A stretch of DNA of 64,000 nt from Acidobacteriota bacterium (GTDB lineage Bacteria > Acidobacteriota > Blastocatellia > Pyrinomonadales > Pyrinomonadaceae). The translations under genes were made by a program, and so were the position numbers. The DNA is taken from contig JADJBB010000004.1 in assembly GCA_016703965.1 (NCBI GenBank), positions 248,001 to 312,000 on the forward strand, given 5' to 3'. The notes under the pieces are model-generated. The model was not told the origin of the DNA. It saw only the letters and a program-made list of their open reading frames with translations, and ran no database searches. Of this stretch, positions 32,710-40,761 are shown piece after piece; positions within the stretch are counted from its first letter, which is position 1; every line of letters starts with the position of its first letter.

Positions 32710-33663
32710 ATGAAGATATTTCACGGAACCGAAAATGCCAACATCACGCGGCCGACCGTTCTGACGCTCGGCGTTTTTGACGGACTGCATCTTGGGCACC
32801 AGGAAATAATGCGAAAGGTCGTCGAGCGGGCCAAGGCGGTCGAGGCGGTTGCGACCGCTATAACCTTTGACCCTCATCCACGGGCTGTTCTGCATCCTGA
32901 TTCGGCTCCGCCGATGCTGCAGACGCTCGATCAGCGGCTCGCGAACCTCGAGGTTCTCGGCATCGAGCAGACCATCGTAATTCCGTTTACACGTGAGTTT
33001 GCAGGTCAGCCCGCTGAGAATTTCCTTGCTGATATCATTCATGACCGTTTGCAGGCAAGGGAGGTCTATCTCGGCAAAGGTTTTGCCTTTGGCAAGGATC
33101 GCGGCGGTAATATCGAGCTTCTGCGAACGATGAGCGAGAAACTTGGCTTTGTTGCAGATGAGGTCGACGAGATCCAGCTTCGCGGAATGCGGATTAGCTC
33201 TTCAAAGATCCGTAGGCTTCTCGCCGAGGGTTACGTCAATCTCGCCCGCCGCATGCTCGGGCGTCCGTACGGCGTCGAGGGCGTGATCATCCGCGGTAAC
33301 CGCCGCGGCCATACCATCGGATTTCCAACAGCAAATCTAAAACCGCGGAATCGCGTTATCCCGAAATTCGGCGTTTACGCGACCGCAACCCTGATCGACG
33401 GTTCCTGGCGCAAAAGCATAACAAATATCGGCGTTCGCCCGACTTTTGAATCCGATGCCGACCCTTCTATCGAAACATATGTATTCGACTTCGACGGCGA
33501 CCTCTACGGCGACGTGCTTAGAGTTCGTTTTTTGCACCGCATTCGCGACGAACGAAAGTTCAACGGCATCGATGAACTGAAGGCCCAGATCGAAAATGAC
33601 TCGAACCGGGCGAGGAACTATTTCCACCATCAGGGCGTAAAGAACATGCTAGAGCTGTTATGA
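32710..33663 (+). CDS. ribF: Bifunctional riboflavin kinase/FAD synthetase
   Basis: A 317-residue RibF. The N-terminal nucleotidyltransferase domain has LTLGVFDGLHLGHQEIM (HxGH nucleotide site) and AITFDPHP, then KGFAFGKDRGGN and ISSSKIRRLL. The C-terminal kinase domain has GVIIRGNRRGHTIGFPTANL and NIGVRPTF. It converts riboflavin to FMN and FAD in the cytoplasm. The ATG at 32710 is chosen over a TTG at 32674. It complements the riboflavin gene at 5.9 kb in the same genome. The stop overlaps the VOC gene start. Confidence 0.96.
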   Translation: MKIFHGTENANITRPTVLTLGVFDGLHLGHQEIMRKVVERAKAVEAVATAITFDPHPRAVLHPDSAPPMLQTLDQRLANLEVLGIEQTIVIPFTREFAGQPAENFLADIIHDRLQAREVYLGKGFAFGKDRGGNIELLRTMSEKLGFVADEVDEIQLRGMRISSSKIRRLLAEGYVNLARRMLGRPYGVEGVIIRGNRRGHTIGFPTANLKPRNRVIPKFGVYATATLIDGSWRKSITNIGVRPTFESDADPSIETYVFDFDGDLYGDVLRVRFLHRIRDERKFNGIDELKAQIENDSNRARNYFHHQGVKNMLELL

Positions 33664-34028
33664 AAATAACCGAACTAACGCCATTGATGCGGACCGAAGA
33701 TCTTGCTGGCACGATAGAGTTTTATACTAGTGTCCTCGGTTTTTCCGAGGGTGAAGTCAACTTCGATTGGGGCTGGACAACGCTTTGGATCGATGAGGTT
33801 GCCGTGATGTTTGCGAAGCCGAACGAGCATATGCCTTACGAAAAGATCGGGTTCACCGGCACGTTCTACTTCACGACCGACAATGTCGATGCGATGTGGG
33901 AAAAGGTTAAGGATAAAGCAAAGATCTGCTACGGCATCGAAGAATTCGAGTGGGGAATGCGTGAATTTGCGGTTTACGATAACAACGGTTACATTCTGCA
34001 GTTCGGGCAGGAGATCAAGGCGGAATAA
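33660..34028 (+). CDS. VOC/glyoxalase-fold protein
   Basis: A 122-residue single-domain vicinal-oxygen-chelate protein: MKITELTPLMRTEDLAGTIEFYTSVLGF, then FTGTFYFTTDNVDAMWEKVKD, then EWGMREFAVYDNNGYILQFGQE, the last being the usual metal-ligand strand. Members bind small molecules or detoxify aldehydes and antibiotics; the substrate cannot be assigned. It starts in the stop codon of ribF (ATGA) and abuts the UbiB kinase. Confidence 0.85.
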   Translation: MKITELTPLMRTEDLAGTIEFYTSVLGFSEGEVNFDWGWTTLWIDEVAVMFAKPNEHMPYEKIGFTGTFYFTTDNVDAMWEKVKDKAKICYGIEEFEWGMREFAVYDNNGYILQFGQEIKAE

Positions 34029-35750
34029 ATGTTAGAAAACGGAACACTTGTGAAAGAGCGTGAACTGCTTGAGCCAATTGGAAATGGCTCGAACGGATTT
34101 GTGCCGACAAAAGACCTGGCGATCGCGAAAAAGGTCACGAATGACCAGCTTATTGACGAAGAACGCGAACTGCAGAACGTGGAAACCAGCGAGAACAGCA
34201 AGTTCCATGGCATCCGCGGCTATCTGCGTCTGTTTCAGATATCGCGTGTGATCGCGATGCTCGCTCTGTATCTTTACCTCGACCAACTCGATCTGCATCT
34301 GAAAATGCAGACCAAGCAAAAGCTCGAACGGCTGAGATCAGCGATGCGTTTGACCCGGGCGGCATATTACGGCGAAAAACTCTACGCGATCCGCCTTTGG
34401 TTCTTTCAGAAATTTCTCAAAAGCCTCCGCCGGTTTTTCCTTGGGACGGAAACCAATCGCGAAAAGATCCAGGAGCGTCAGGCCCTTTGGCTGAAAGACG
34501 AGCTGATCAGACTCGGGCCGACGTTTATCAAGATTGGCCAGTCGATGGGAACACGTGCCGATCTCCTGCCGCTGCCGTTCGTAAAAGAGCTCGGCACGCT
34601 CGTCGATCAGGTACCGCCATTTCCGAATGATGTCGCTTTCGCGATAATTGAACGCGAACTCGGCCGAAAGATCAACGAAGTTTACGCCGAATTTGAACTC
34701 GAACCCCTCGCGGCTGCTTCACTCGGACAGGTGTATCGAGCTCGCCTGCACACTGGCCAGGAAGTCGCCGTTAAAGTACAGCGGCCCAATCTCGACGCAA
34801 CTATCAAGGGTGATATCGTGATCCTCGAGAAGGTCGCCAAATTTGCCGAACGATTCCCGCAGCTAAATGAAAATGCCGACTGGGCAGGAATGCTTCGCGA
34901 ATTTAACACGACGGTTCACGAGGAAATGGACTATCGTGCGGAAGGCCGCAACGCTGAGCGTTTTCGCGAGAGCTTCAGGACATGGACCAATGTCCATGTA
35001 CCGACCATTTACTGGAATGCTTCAACCTCGAAGGTCCTGACGATGGAATTCATTCACGGCACCAAGGTTACCGATCTCGAGGAATTGGTTCGCCGCGACG
35101 TTGATCCGGCAATTATAAACCGTTTGCTCATAAAGACTTACCTTAAACAGCTTCTCGAAGATGGCTTTTTCCACGCCGATCCGCATCCGGGCAATTTGCT
35201 GGTAATGCCGGACGGACGCCTCGCGTTCTTCGATTTTGGCATGGTCGGCCGTATCACGCCTGAACTGCAGGCAAAGATGATCGATGCGTTCTTTCATGTC
35301 GTCAGCAAAGACCCGGCGGGCATTGCTCAGGATCTGATCGATCTCGATTTCCTCAAACCCGGTACGCCGCATTCGACGGTAAAACCCGTCGTTGAAAAGA
35401 TGTTCGAGTTTCACTTCAACCTGAAGCTCAAGGACGTTAATTTCAAAGAGCTGACCTACGATCTGGCCGACGTGATGTACGATTATCCGTTCCGTCTACC
35501 GTCGAATTTTACGTACATCATGCGTGCGCTGATGACGCTCGAGGGTATCGGGATCATCACCGATCCGGAATTCAATTTCTTCGAAACGGCAAAACCGTAC
35601 GCCAAGGAATTCATGCTCAGGCGCGAGAGCAAAGATTTCCGCAAATTCTTTGTCGACAAACTGATGGGCCGCGACGAAGGCGGCAAGATCGATTGGGATC
35701 GTACGTGGAAACTCGCGAAGATGGCATTTCGAACAGTTTTGAATAACTAG
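34029..35750 (+). CDS. ABC1/UbiB-family protein kinase-like protein
   Basis: A 573-residue member of the AarF/ABC1/UbiB atypical kinases. The N-terminal KxGQ motif is FIKIGQSMGTRADLLP, followed by PFPNDVAFAIIERELGR, the alanine-rich loop AAASLGQVYRARL, a VQRPNL segment, GFFHADPHPGNLLV and FDFGMVGRI. Such proteins regulate or assist quinone and lipid pathways; in bacteria that make menaquinone the role is less clear. The C-terminus has hydrophobic helices. It is co-directional with ribF and the VOC gene and probably in their operon. Confidence 0.92.
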   Translation: MLENGTLVKERELLEPIGNGSNGFVPTKDLAIAKKVTNDQLIDEERELQNVETSENSKFHGIRGYLRLFQISRVIAMLALYLYLDQLDLHLKMQTKQKLERLRSAMRLTRAAYYGEKLYAIRLWFFQKFLKSLRRFFLGTETNREKIQERQALWLKDELIRLGPTFIKIGQSMGTRADLLPLPFVKELGTLVDQVPPFPNDVAFAIIERELGRKINEVYAEFELEPLAAASLGQVYRARLHTGQEVAVKVQRPNLDATIKGDIVILEKVAKFAERFPQLNENADWAGMLREFNTTVHEEMDYRAEGRNAERFRESFRTWTNVHVPTIYWNASTSKVLTMEFIHGTKVTDLEELVRRDVDPAIINRLLIKTYLKQLLEDGFFHADPHPGNLLVMPDGRLAFFDFGMVGRITPELQAKMIDAFFHVVSKDPAGIAQDLIDLDFLKPGTPHSTVKPVVEKMFEFHFNLKLKDVNFKELTYDLADVMYDYPFRLPSNFTYIMRALMTLEGIGIITDPEFNFFETAKPYAKEFMLRRESKDFRKFFVDKLMGRDEGGKIDWDRTWKLAKMAFRTVLNN

Positions 35751-35793
35751 TCAGTACCCAGGCGGCCGGGCTTTCATGTTATTCTTGTAATTT

Positions 35794-36465
35794 ATGGCAA
35801 TGAATGTGAAGCTACCGCTGGCCTTCCTGATCTTTTCGAGCGTTTTCGCTATCGCTTGTTCACAGACCGATGCGAATACGCAGAAACCAGGAAATTCGAA
35901 TCTGTCGCAATCTACCGCCGCTAATTCGGCCGTTCCTACGCCGGCCTCGGCTAACACCGATGTGGTTCCGCAAGCCCCGGCGAATTCCAATGCGCCTGCA
36001 CAGATGCCGGCCAATGCGAATGCGGCACAAAACGTTCCGACGGCCACCATCAGAGCTCGAAACGTGACAGCGACTGCCGGACGCGAGGTAACTTTAGAAC
36101 TCGATCTCGATTCAAATGACGACGTCACCGTCATGGTTTTCTCGCTTGAGTTCGATCCGGCTGTTTTCACATACGTGTCTTCGAAGATCAGCCCCGGAAC
36201 GCCGAAATCTGCGGTTTTAACAGTCAATGCAGAGCAGACCGCCGCCGGCAGGCTCGGCGCAATGCTCGATTCAGCGGAGGCATTTGCCGCTGGCAGGAAG
36301 CCGGTCATGACCGTCACCTTCCGTGTCGCTGCTGATGCTCCGGTACGAGATCACCAGATCATCTTCAGTTCGAAACCCGCCCGCCAGAGCGTTTCGACCA
36401 TCAAGACACAGCTTGTCAACACGACATTTGAGCCTGCAACTGTTCGCGTCGTCGCTGGTCGCTAG
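35794..36465 (+). CDS. Secreted cohesin-like lipoprotein
   Basis: A 223-residue protein with a lipoprotein signal: KLPLAFLIFSSVFAIAC, where the cysteine follows AIA (a slightly weak lipobox). A proline/alanine/asparagine-rich linker (PANSNAPAQMPANANAAQ) precedes a cohesin-type beta-sandwich: TATAGREVTLELDLDSNDDVTVMVFSLEFDPAVFTYVSS, and GRKPVMTVTFRV. Cohesin folds bind dockerins or other partners on the cell surface. No dockerin is seen here. Its neighbour is a CBM9-like secreted protein. Confidence 0.8.
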   Translation: MAMNVKLPLAFLIFSSVFAIACSQTDANTQKPGNSNLSQSTAANSAVPTPASANTDVVPQAPANSNAPAQMPANANAAQNVPTATIRARNVTATAGREVTLELDLDSNDDVTVMVFSLEFDPAVFTYVSSKISPGTPKSAVLTVNAEQTAAGRLGAMLDSAEAFAAGRKPVMTVTFRVAADAPVRDHQIIFSSKPARQSVSTIKTQLVNTTFEPATVRVVAGR

Positions 36466-36487
36466 GTTCGACCGTGATCGAGGTTAG

Positions 36488-37231
36488 ATGGCTAAACAGA
36501 AGGCCTTCGGGGCAAAAAGCACGATAAGCTCTCAACACCTAGCGCTTATAGCGGCTCTTTTCTTGTTCTGGATAAACATTTCAGCACAGCGATCTATGCC
36601 GAAGATAAAGATCCCTTTCTTGAACAGTGATCTTGCCGTCAGTTCGTTAAAGGACGAGGCATGGGACCACGCGGCTTTAGTGTCAGTTGAGAATTACTGG
36701 TCCGGCAAAAAAGCTCCGGCTGGACGACAGTTCAAGGCTCGACTTTTGTGGTCGAAGGATGCTCTGTACGTCCGTTTTGATGGCCACCAGGCCGAACCGC
36801 TGGTCGTATCAGAAACTCCCGAACTCGGCAGCAAAACGATCGGCCTGTGGAACCGCGACGTCTGCGAGATCTTTATCGTGCCGGACAAGGCGGACAGAAG
36901 CAGGTATTTCGAATTCGAAGTAGCCCCGACCGGAGAATGGGTCGACCTCGGAATTCAGTGGTCGGCGAATAAACGCAAAACCGATCTGGAATATTCATCA
37001 GGAATGGAATCGGCGGTGTCGATCGAACCTGAAAAGATCGTGATGGCGATCAAGATACCGTGGAAAGCATTCGGCAAAACTCCAAAGAGCGGCGACGTCT
37101 GGCTCGGCAATCTCTTTCGCTGCATCGGCAAAGATCCCAACCGCGGCTATCTCGCGTGGCAGCCCACAAAAACCGCGAAACCGAATTTTCATGTGCCTTC
37201 AAAATTCGGCGAGTTTGAGTTCGTGAAATAA
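36488..37231 (+). CDS. Secreted carbohydrate-binding CBM9-like protein
   Basis: A 247-residue protein with a hydrophobic N-terminal segment (LALIAALFLFWINISAQ) serving as signal peptide. The mature part is a family 9-like carbohydrate-binding module: DEAWDHAALVSVENYWSG, LLWSKDALYVRFDGHQ, NRDVCEIFIVPDKADRSRYFEFEVAPTGEWVDL, and IPWKAFG. Such single-module proteins occur in the envelope, perhaps binding terminal sugars. It lies 22 bases after the cohesin-like lipoprotein gene, so the two may form a surface-carbohydrate pair (inference from adjacency). Confidence 0.86.
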   Translation: MAKQKAFGAKSTISSQHLALIAALFLFWINISAQRSMPKIKIPFLNSDLAVSSLKDEAWDHAALVSVENYWSGKKAPAGRQFKARLLWSKDALYVRFDGHQAEPLVVSETPELGSKTIGLWNRDVCEIFIVPDKADRSRYFEFEVAPTGEWVDLGIQWSANKRKTDLEYSSGMESAVSIEPEKIVMAIKIPWKAFGKTPKSGDVWLGNLFRCIGKDPNRGYLAWQPTKTAKPNFHVPSKFGEFEFVK

Positions 37232-37253
37232 GGGCGAGCAGGATGCTCGCCCT
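37231..37253. terminator. Bidirectional hairpin terminator
   Basis: A 10-bp perfect stem AGGGCGAGCA/TGCTCGCCCT with loop GGA fills the gap between the convergent CBM9-like and SDR genes. There is no long T tract, so termination strength is uncertain. Confidence 0.7.
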
Positions 37254-37257
37254 CCAG

Positions 37258-38031
37258 TCAGACCGTCATTCCGCCGTCGACGGCAATGGTTTGCCCCGTG
37301 ATGTAGCTTGAAGCGTCGGACGCGAGGAAAACGGTCACGCCTTTTAATTCGCCTTCGCTGCCTACGCGCGGGATCACGTTGTTTTCCTGAATTGACCGTT
37401 CATAGATATCTATAACCGCATCCGCCAATCGCGAATGAAAGAATCCCGGCGCGATCGCGTTGACGCGTATTCCCTTTCTGCCCCAGCTTGCCGCGAGTTC
37501 GCGTGTGAGGCCGATCAAACCGGCTTTACTGGCGACGTAACCCGCATAGAATGGGCCGTTCGCGGACGAGGTCAGGCCGGCGATAGAAGCGATATTGATG
37601 ATCGAACCGCTGTTCTGCTTCAGCATTTCGCGGCCTACTGCCTGGGCGAAAACGAAACAGCCAGTGAGATTAACATTCAGCACCTTCTGCCACTGCTCGA
37701 GCGGCATTTCCTCGGGCATCGCTCCCCACGAGATTCCGGCGTTGTTGATGAGAATATCGACGGAACTGAATCTCTTGATGGTCGAATCAACAACCGCCTG
37801 AACCTCTTCAGGCTTTGAAACGTCGCATACTTTGCCGGCGACGTTAAATCCACGGGCCGCAAATTCATTCACCGTATCTTCGAGCCACTCCGCACGCCGG
37901 GCGCAGAGCATCAGATTCGCACCGGCTTCAGCCAACGCCTCTGCCATTTCTTTGCCGATTCCCCGCGACCCGCCGGTGACGATAGCGGTTTTGCCGGTCA
38001 GGTCGAAAAGTTCTTTTACGTTCTTTGTCAT
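37258..38031 (-). CDS. Short-chain dehydrogenase/reductase
   Basis: A 257-residue classical SDR. The TGGSRGIG cofactor loop, NNAGISWG, catalytic serine (NIASIAGL), YVASK (Tyr and Lys of the active site) and the SSYITGQTIAVDGGMTV C-terminus are all present. It uses NAD(P)H; similarity is to gluconate 5-dehydrogenase or 3-oxoacyl-ACP reductase-like SDRs. The substrate cannot be stated. It is a single-gene unit, and an intergenic inverted repeat lies between its start and the next gene. Confidence 0.92.
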   Translation of the reverse strand: MTKNVKELFDLTGKTAIVTGGSRGIGKEMAEALAEAGANLMLCARRAEWLEDTVNEFAARGFNVAGKVCDVSKPEEVQAVVDSTIKRFSSVDILINNAGISWGAMPEEMPLEQWQKVLNVNLTGCFVFAQAVGREMLKQNSGSIINIASIAGLTSSANGPFYAGYVASKAGLIGLTRELAASWGRKGIRVNAIAPGFFHSRLADAVIDIYERSIQENNVIPRVGSEGELKGVTVFLASDASSYITGQTIAVDGGMTV

Positions 38032-38041
38032 GACTCAATCG

Positions 38042-38183
38042 TAAGTGAGGGAATAGGTAATAGTAAATAGGGAATAGGAATTGGTGAGATCGATACCTCT
38101 ACCTATCCCGATTCCTTTTCCCTATCTCCTATTCCCTATTCCCTGTTTACTGTTTACTATTTCCTATTTCCTATTTACGATTA
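38042..38183. repeat. Inverted repeat of GGGAATAGG / CCTATTCCC words
   Basis: The left part (38042-38081) has GGGAATAGGTAATAGTAAAT and GGGAATAGG. The right part (to 38183) has a longer complement with tandem CTATTCCCTATTCCC and TTTCCTATTTCC runs. It fills most of the divergent space between the SDR and a methyltransferase gene. Confidence 0.75.
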
Positions 38184-38187
38184 AGCT

Positions 38188-38982
38188 ATGGAAAAAACAC
38201 AAAAGGAACTCGCGTTTCTGCGTGACTTATACATTCAAGACGACTGGACGAAGCGGTTCACCGACCTCGTGGACAAGCATATGGATCTGAGGGATTCGGA
38301 AAATATGCTCTACATCAACGCCGGAATCGGCGGCCATGCCCTCGCCATTCACGAACGTTTTGGCGAAAAGACCGACGTTTTTGCGACCAGCGAGAACGAA
38401 GACCTGCTCACTATCGCCAGTGACAAAGCGGCAGCCATACAGGCTCCGGTCGACTTTTCGATGATCCGGTTCGAAGATGATTCGTTCGACGCCGTTCTGG
38501 CGGATGCGAGTTTTGTTAAGCCGGCTGATATCGAATCATTCATCGAGAACACGATCCGAGTTGCAAGAACTGGTGGGGACATTGCTATATTTCTGCCGAC
38601 GGCAGGCAGTTTCGGCGAGGTTTTCTCCCTTCTCTGGGAAGCTTTTTTCAACGAAGACCTGACCGAATACGGCCCCGCAGTCGAGACGCTTATCGCAGAA
38701 CTCCCGACCGTTTCCCGTATCGAGGAACTCGCCGCACGATACGATCTCGTTAATATCAACACGCAAATGGCGACCGAGCTCTTCGAATACGATAACGGAG
38801 CCGAATTTATCGAATCGCCTCTCGTTGCAGATTTTCTGATGCCCGTCTGGCTCGAAACGCTCGACGAAAACGAAAAAGAGCGAGTCGTAAAACAACTCGC
38901 CCAACTGATCGATGCCGAAGACGGCAAAATAACTTTTAGGTTTACGGTGAAAGCGACTTTACTTACGGGGGAGAAAGGTTAG
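38188..38982 (+). CDS. Class I SAM-dependent methyltransferase-like protein
   Basis: A 264-residue Rossmann methyltransferase-like protein. The SAM loop is NAGIGGHALAI (degenerate GxGxG), the acidic tip is near VFATSENEDLL, and the motif IV region is SFDAVLADASFV. The second half is helical. The substrate is unknown. Its last 4 bases overlap the convergent hicA stop region. The start (MEKTQKELAFLRDLY) follows an inverted repeat ending 4 bases before, so the ribosome-binding site overlaps the repeat. Confidence 0.75.
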   Translation: MEKTQKELAFLRDLYIQDDWTKRFTDLVDKHMDLRDSENMLYINAGIGGHALAIHERFGEKTDVFATSENEDLLTIASDKAAAIQAPVDFSMIRFEDDSFDAVLADASFVKPADIESFIENTIRVARTGGDIAIFLPTAGSFGEVFSLLWEAFFNEDLTEYGPAVETLIAELPTVSRIEELAARYDLVNINTQMATELFEYDNGAEFIESPLVADFLMPVWLETLDENEKERVVKQLAQLIDAEDGKITFRFTVKATLLTGEKG

Positions 38983-39188
38983 ATCAGGTCTTCCTCTTTT
39001 ATATTTGCCGCCTTCATCAGGTGTTGTTGGAGGCCGGCCTTCAACATCTGATTCTTGTGAACTGGGATTGATAACCTAACGATGCTTCCGGGCTTTCCGC
39101 ATATATGATGGCTTCCATTGACACGCAACAAAGTCCACCCGAATCGTTCGACAAGGTTTGCAAACTCCTTGCCTGAGATCGGTTTCAT
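38979..39188 (-). CDS. hicA: HicA-family mRNA interferase toxin
   Basis: A 69-residue HicA: MKPISGKEFANLVERFGWTLLRVNGSHHI, where the glycine-serine-histidine (NGSHH) carries the catalytic histidine on the double-stranded-RNA-binding fold, then RLSIPVHKNQMLKAGLQQHLMKAANI. HicA cleaves mRNA and tmRNA and is neutralised by HicB. It is translated from an ATGA overlap with hicB (4 bases). The order hicB-hicA is the reverse of the classical hicA-hicB but is known. Confidence 0.9.
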   Translation of the reverse strand: MKPISGKEFANLVERFGWTLLRVNGSHHICGKPGSIVRLSIPVHKNQMLKAGLQQHLMKAANIKEEDLI

Positions 39189-39388
39189 ATAGCAATTTCA
39201 AGTAGGCGGTCCGTCTTTCCCATCTTTATACTAGACAAATCAACGGCGAGACATCCCTCGACTGCCTCGTAAAGATTTTCAAGAAGTTCTTCAAATGAAT
39301 CGCCTTGAGTCGCGCACCCTGGTATCGAAGGAACTTCAGCCCAAAATCCTCCCTCTTCAGCTTCGTGAACAACTACTTTAACTTTCAT
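39185..39388 (-). CDS. hicB: HicB-family antitoxin
   Basis: A 67-residue short HicB: MKVKVVVHEAEEGGFWAEVPSIPGCATQGDSFEELLENLYEAVEGCL. This is the RNase-H-like HicB fold (EEGGFWAEVP, PGCATQGD). It lacks the C-terminal helix-turn-helix of longer HicB proteins, so autoregulation by this protein alone is doubtful. It begins 3 bases after the stop of tatA, so it is probably co-transcribed with the Tat gene. Confidence 0.88.
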   Translation of the reverse strand: MKVKVVVHEAEEGGFWAEVPSIPGCATQGDSFEELLENLYEAVEGCLAVDLSSIKMGKTDRLLEIAI

Positions 39389-39391
39389 ATT

Positions 39392-39652
39392 TTACGCCTG
39401 CTTCATCTCCGCCCGTTTACGCATTTCTTCCATCAGGGCTTCATCGCTCATCTGGTTGATCTGCGGAGCGGCGGTGTTTGCGGAAAGCTTCTGAGCTTCG
39501 GCTCTTTCTTCCTCTTCTGCCTCGCGCATTCCGTCTTTGAAGGCTTTGCGCGATTGACCGAGCGATTTGGCAAGCTGCGGCAAACGGGTCGCTCCGAAGA
39601 GCAAGAAGAGAACAGCGACGATCAGGAGAATTTCTGTAGTTCCAAAATTCAT
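39392..39652 (-). CDS. tatA: Twin-arginine translocase subunit TatA
   Basis: An 86-residue Tat component with the N-terminal membrane helix MNFGTTEILLIVAVLFLLFGATRLPQLAKSLGQ, the FG hinge, the amphipathic helix (LAKSLGQSRKAFKDGMREAEEEE) and a charged tail. TatA forms the pore for folded proteins. Length and sequence fit the TatA/TatE branch. No tatB or tatC is in the window. hicB follows after 3 bases. Confidence 0.92.
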   Translation of the reverse strand: MNFGTTEILLIVAVLFLLFGATRLPQLAKSLGQSRKAFKDGMREAEEEERAEAQKLSANTAAPQINQMSDEALMEEMRKRAEMKQA

Positions 39653-39747
39653 AATATTATTCCTCTGCCTTTAGATCCTAAAAATGACCGAAGGGCCTAA
39701 ATATGTCTAAATAATAAACCTATTTGCGCAAAGATTCACGCAAAATA

Positions 39748-40698
39748 TTAATGCTTCGCCTTAAATCGGTCCATTGCATCGATCAAAGCCGACGAAATGC
39801 CCTTTTCCGAGACGGAATGCCCGGAGTCGGGGATCACGATAAATTCGGCCTCAGGAAACGCCCGATGCAGATCCCATGCTGATGTGATCGGGCAAACAAC
39901 GTCGTATCTGCCTTGCACGATCACCGTCGGAATATGGCGGATCTTATCGACATTCTCGAGCAAATAGTTATCTGTCGGGAAGAACGAGCCGTTCATAAAG
40001 TAATGGCACTCGATACGCGCAAGACTGAGAGCTTCGTGTTCGCCTTCCCAATGATCCATAAGGTTTTTGTCGGGGTATAGCTTGGATGTCGAGCCTTCCC
40101 AAACGCTCCAGGCACGTGCGGCTGAGAGCCGGGTTTGCTCATCATCGCTGGTAAGGCGTTTGTGATACGCCGAAATGAAATCTCCGCGTTCCTCGACCGG
40201 GATCTCATCGCGATAGCGTTCCCAGAAATCGGGAAAGATCTCCGACGCTCCGTATTGATAAAACCAATCCAGTTCTTTCTTACGCGTAAGAAATATCCCG
40301 CGAAGAATGAGGCCAAGGCACCTGTTCGGATGCGAGATCGCATAAGCAAGGCTCAGCGTGCTTCCCCACGAACCGCCAAAGACGTACCACTGATCGATGC
40401 CGAATTTATTTCTGAGCGCTTCGATATCCTTGATCAGGTCCCACGTAGTGTTCTCACGAAGCTCCGCGTGCGGCGTCGATCTGCCCGAGCCGCGCTGATC
40501 GAACAGGATCACCTGATAAACTTTTGGATCAAAGAACTGCCGGTAAAGCGGAATCAACCCACCGCCGGGCCCGCCGTGCAGAAAAACGACCGGAATGCCG
40601 TTCGGATTACCGACGCGTTCGTAGTAGATCGTGTGAATATCCGACACGATGTACATTCCGCTGTCAAAAGGTTCGATCTCAGGGTAAAGATTTGCCAT
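39748..40698 (-). CDS. pip: Proline iminopeptidase (prolyl aminopeptidase, S33)
   Basis: A 316-residue alpha/beta hydrolase of the S33 family. The oxyanion HGGPGGG, the FDQRGSGRS loop, nucleophile GGSWGSTLSLAYA, then YDVVCP (aspartate) and SGHSVSEKG (histidine) are present. It removes N-terminal proline from peptides. There is no signal peptide, so it is cytoplasmic. It is separated from asnB by an inverted repeat of 15-bp arms. Confidence 0.92.
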   Translation of the reverse strand: MANLYPEIEPFDSGMYIVSDIHTIYYERVGNPNGIPVVFLHGGPGGGLIPLYRQFFDPKVYQVILFDQRGSGRSTPHAELRENTTWDLIKDIEALRNKFGIDQWYVFGGSWGSTLSLAYAISHPNRCLGLILRGIFLTRKKELDWFYQYGASEIFPDFWERYRDEIPVEERGDFISAYHKRLTSDDEQTRLSAARAWSVWEGSTSKLYPDKNLMDHWEGEHEALSLARIECHYFMNGSFFPTDNYLLENVDKIRHIPTVIVQGRYDVVCPITSAWDLHRAFPEAEFIVIPDSGHSVSEKGISSALIDAMDRFKAKH

Positions 40699-40720
40699 AT
40701 TCTAATAATAACAGATGCCG

Positions 40721-40761
40721 ATGCCGGGAACGCAGGCCGCCCTCGGCTGCGTTCCCGGCAT
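40721..40761. repeat. Inverted repeat between prolyl aminopeptidase and asnB
   Basis: A 15-bp perfect stem, ATGCCGGGAACGCAG and CTGCGTTCCCGGCAT, with an 11-base loop. It ends one base before the asnB stop codon, so its right arm abuts the gene end, as in the MFS case. Confidence 0.8.
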
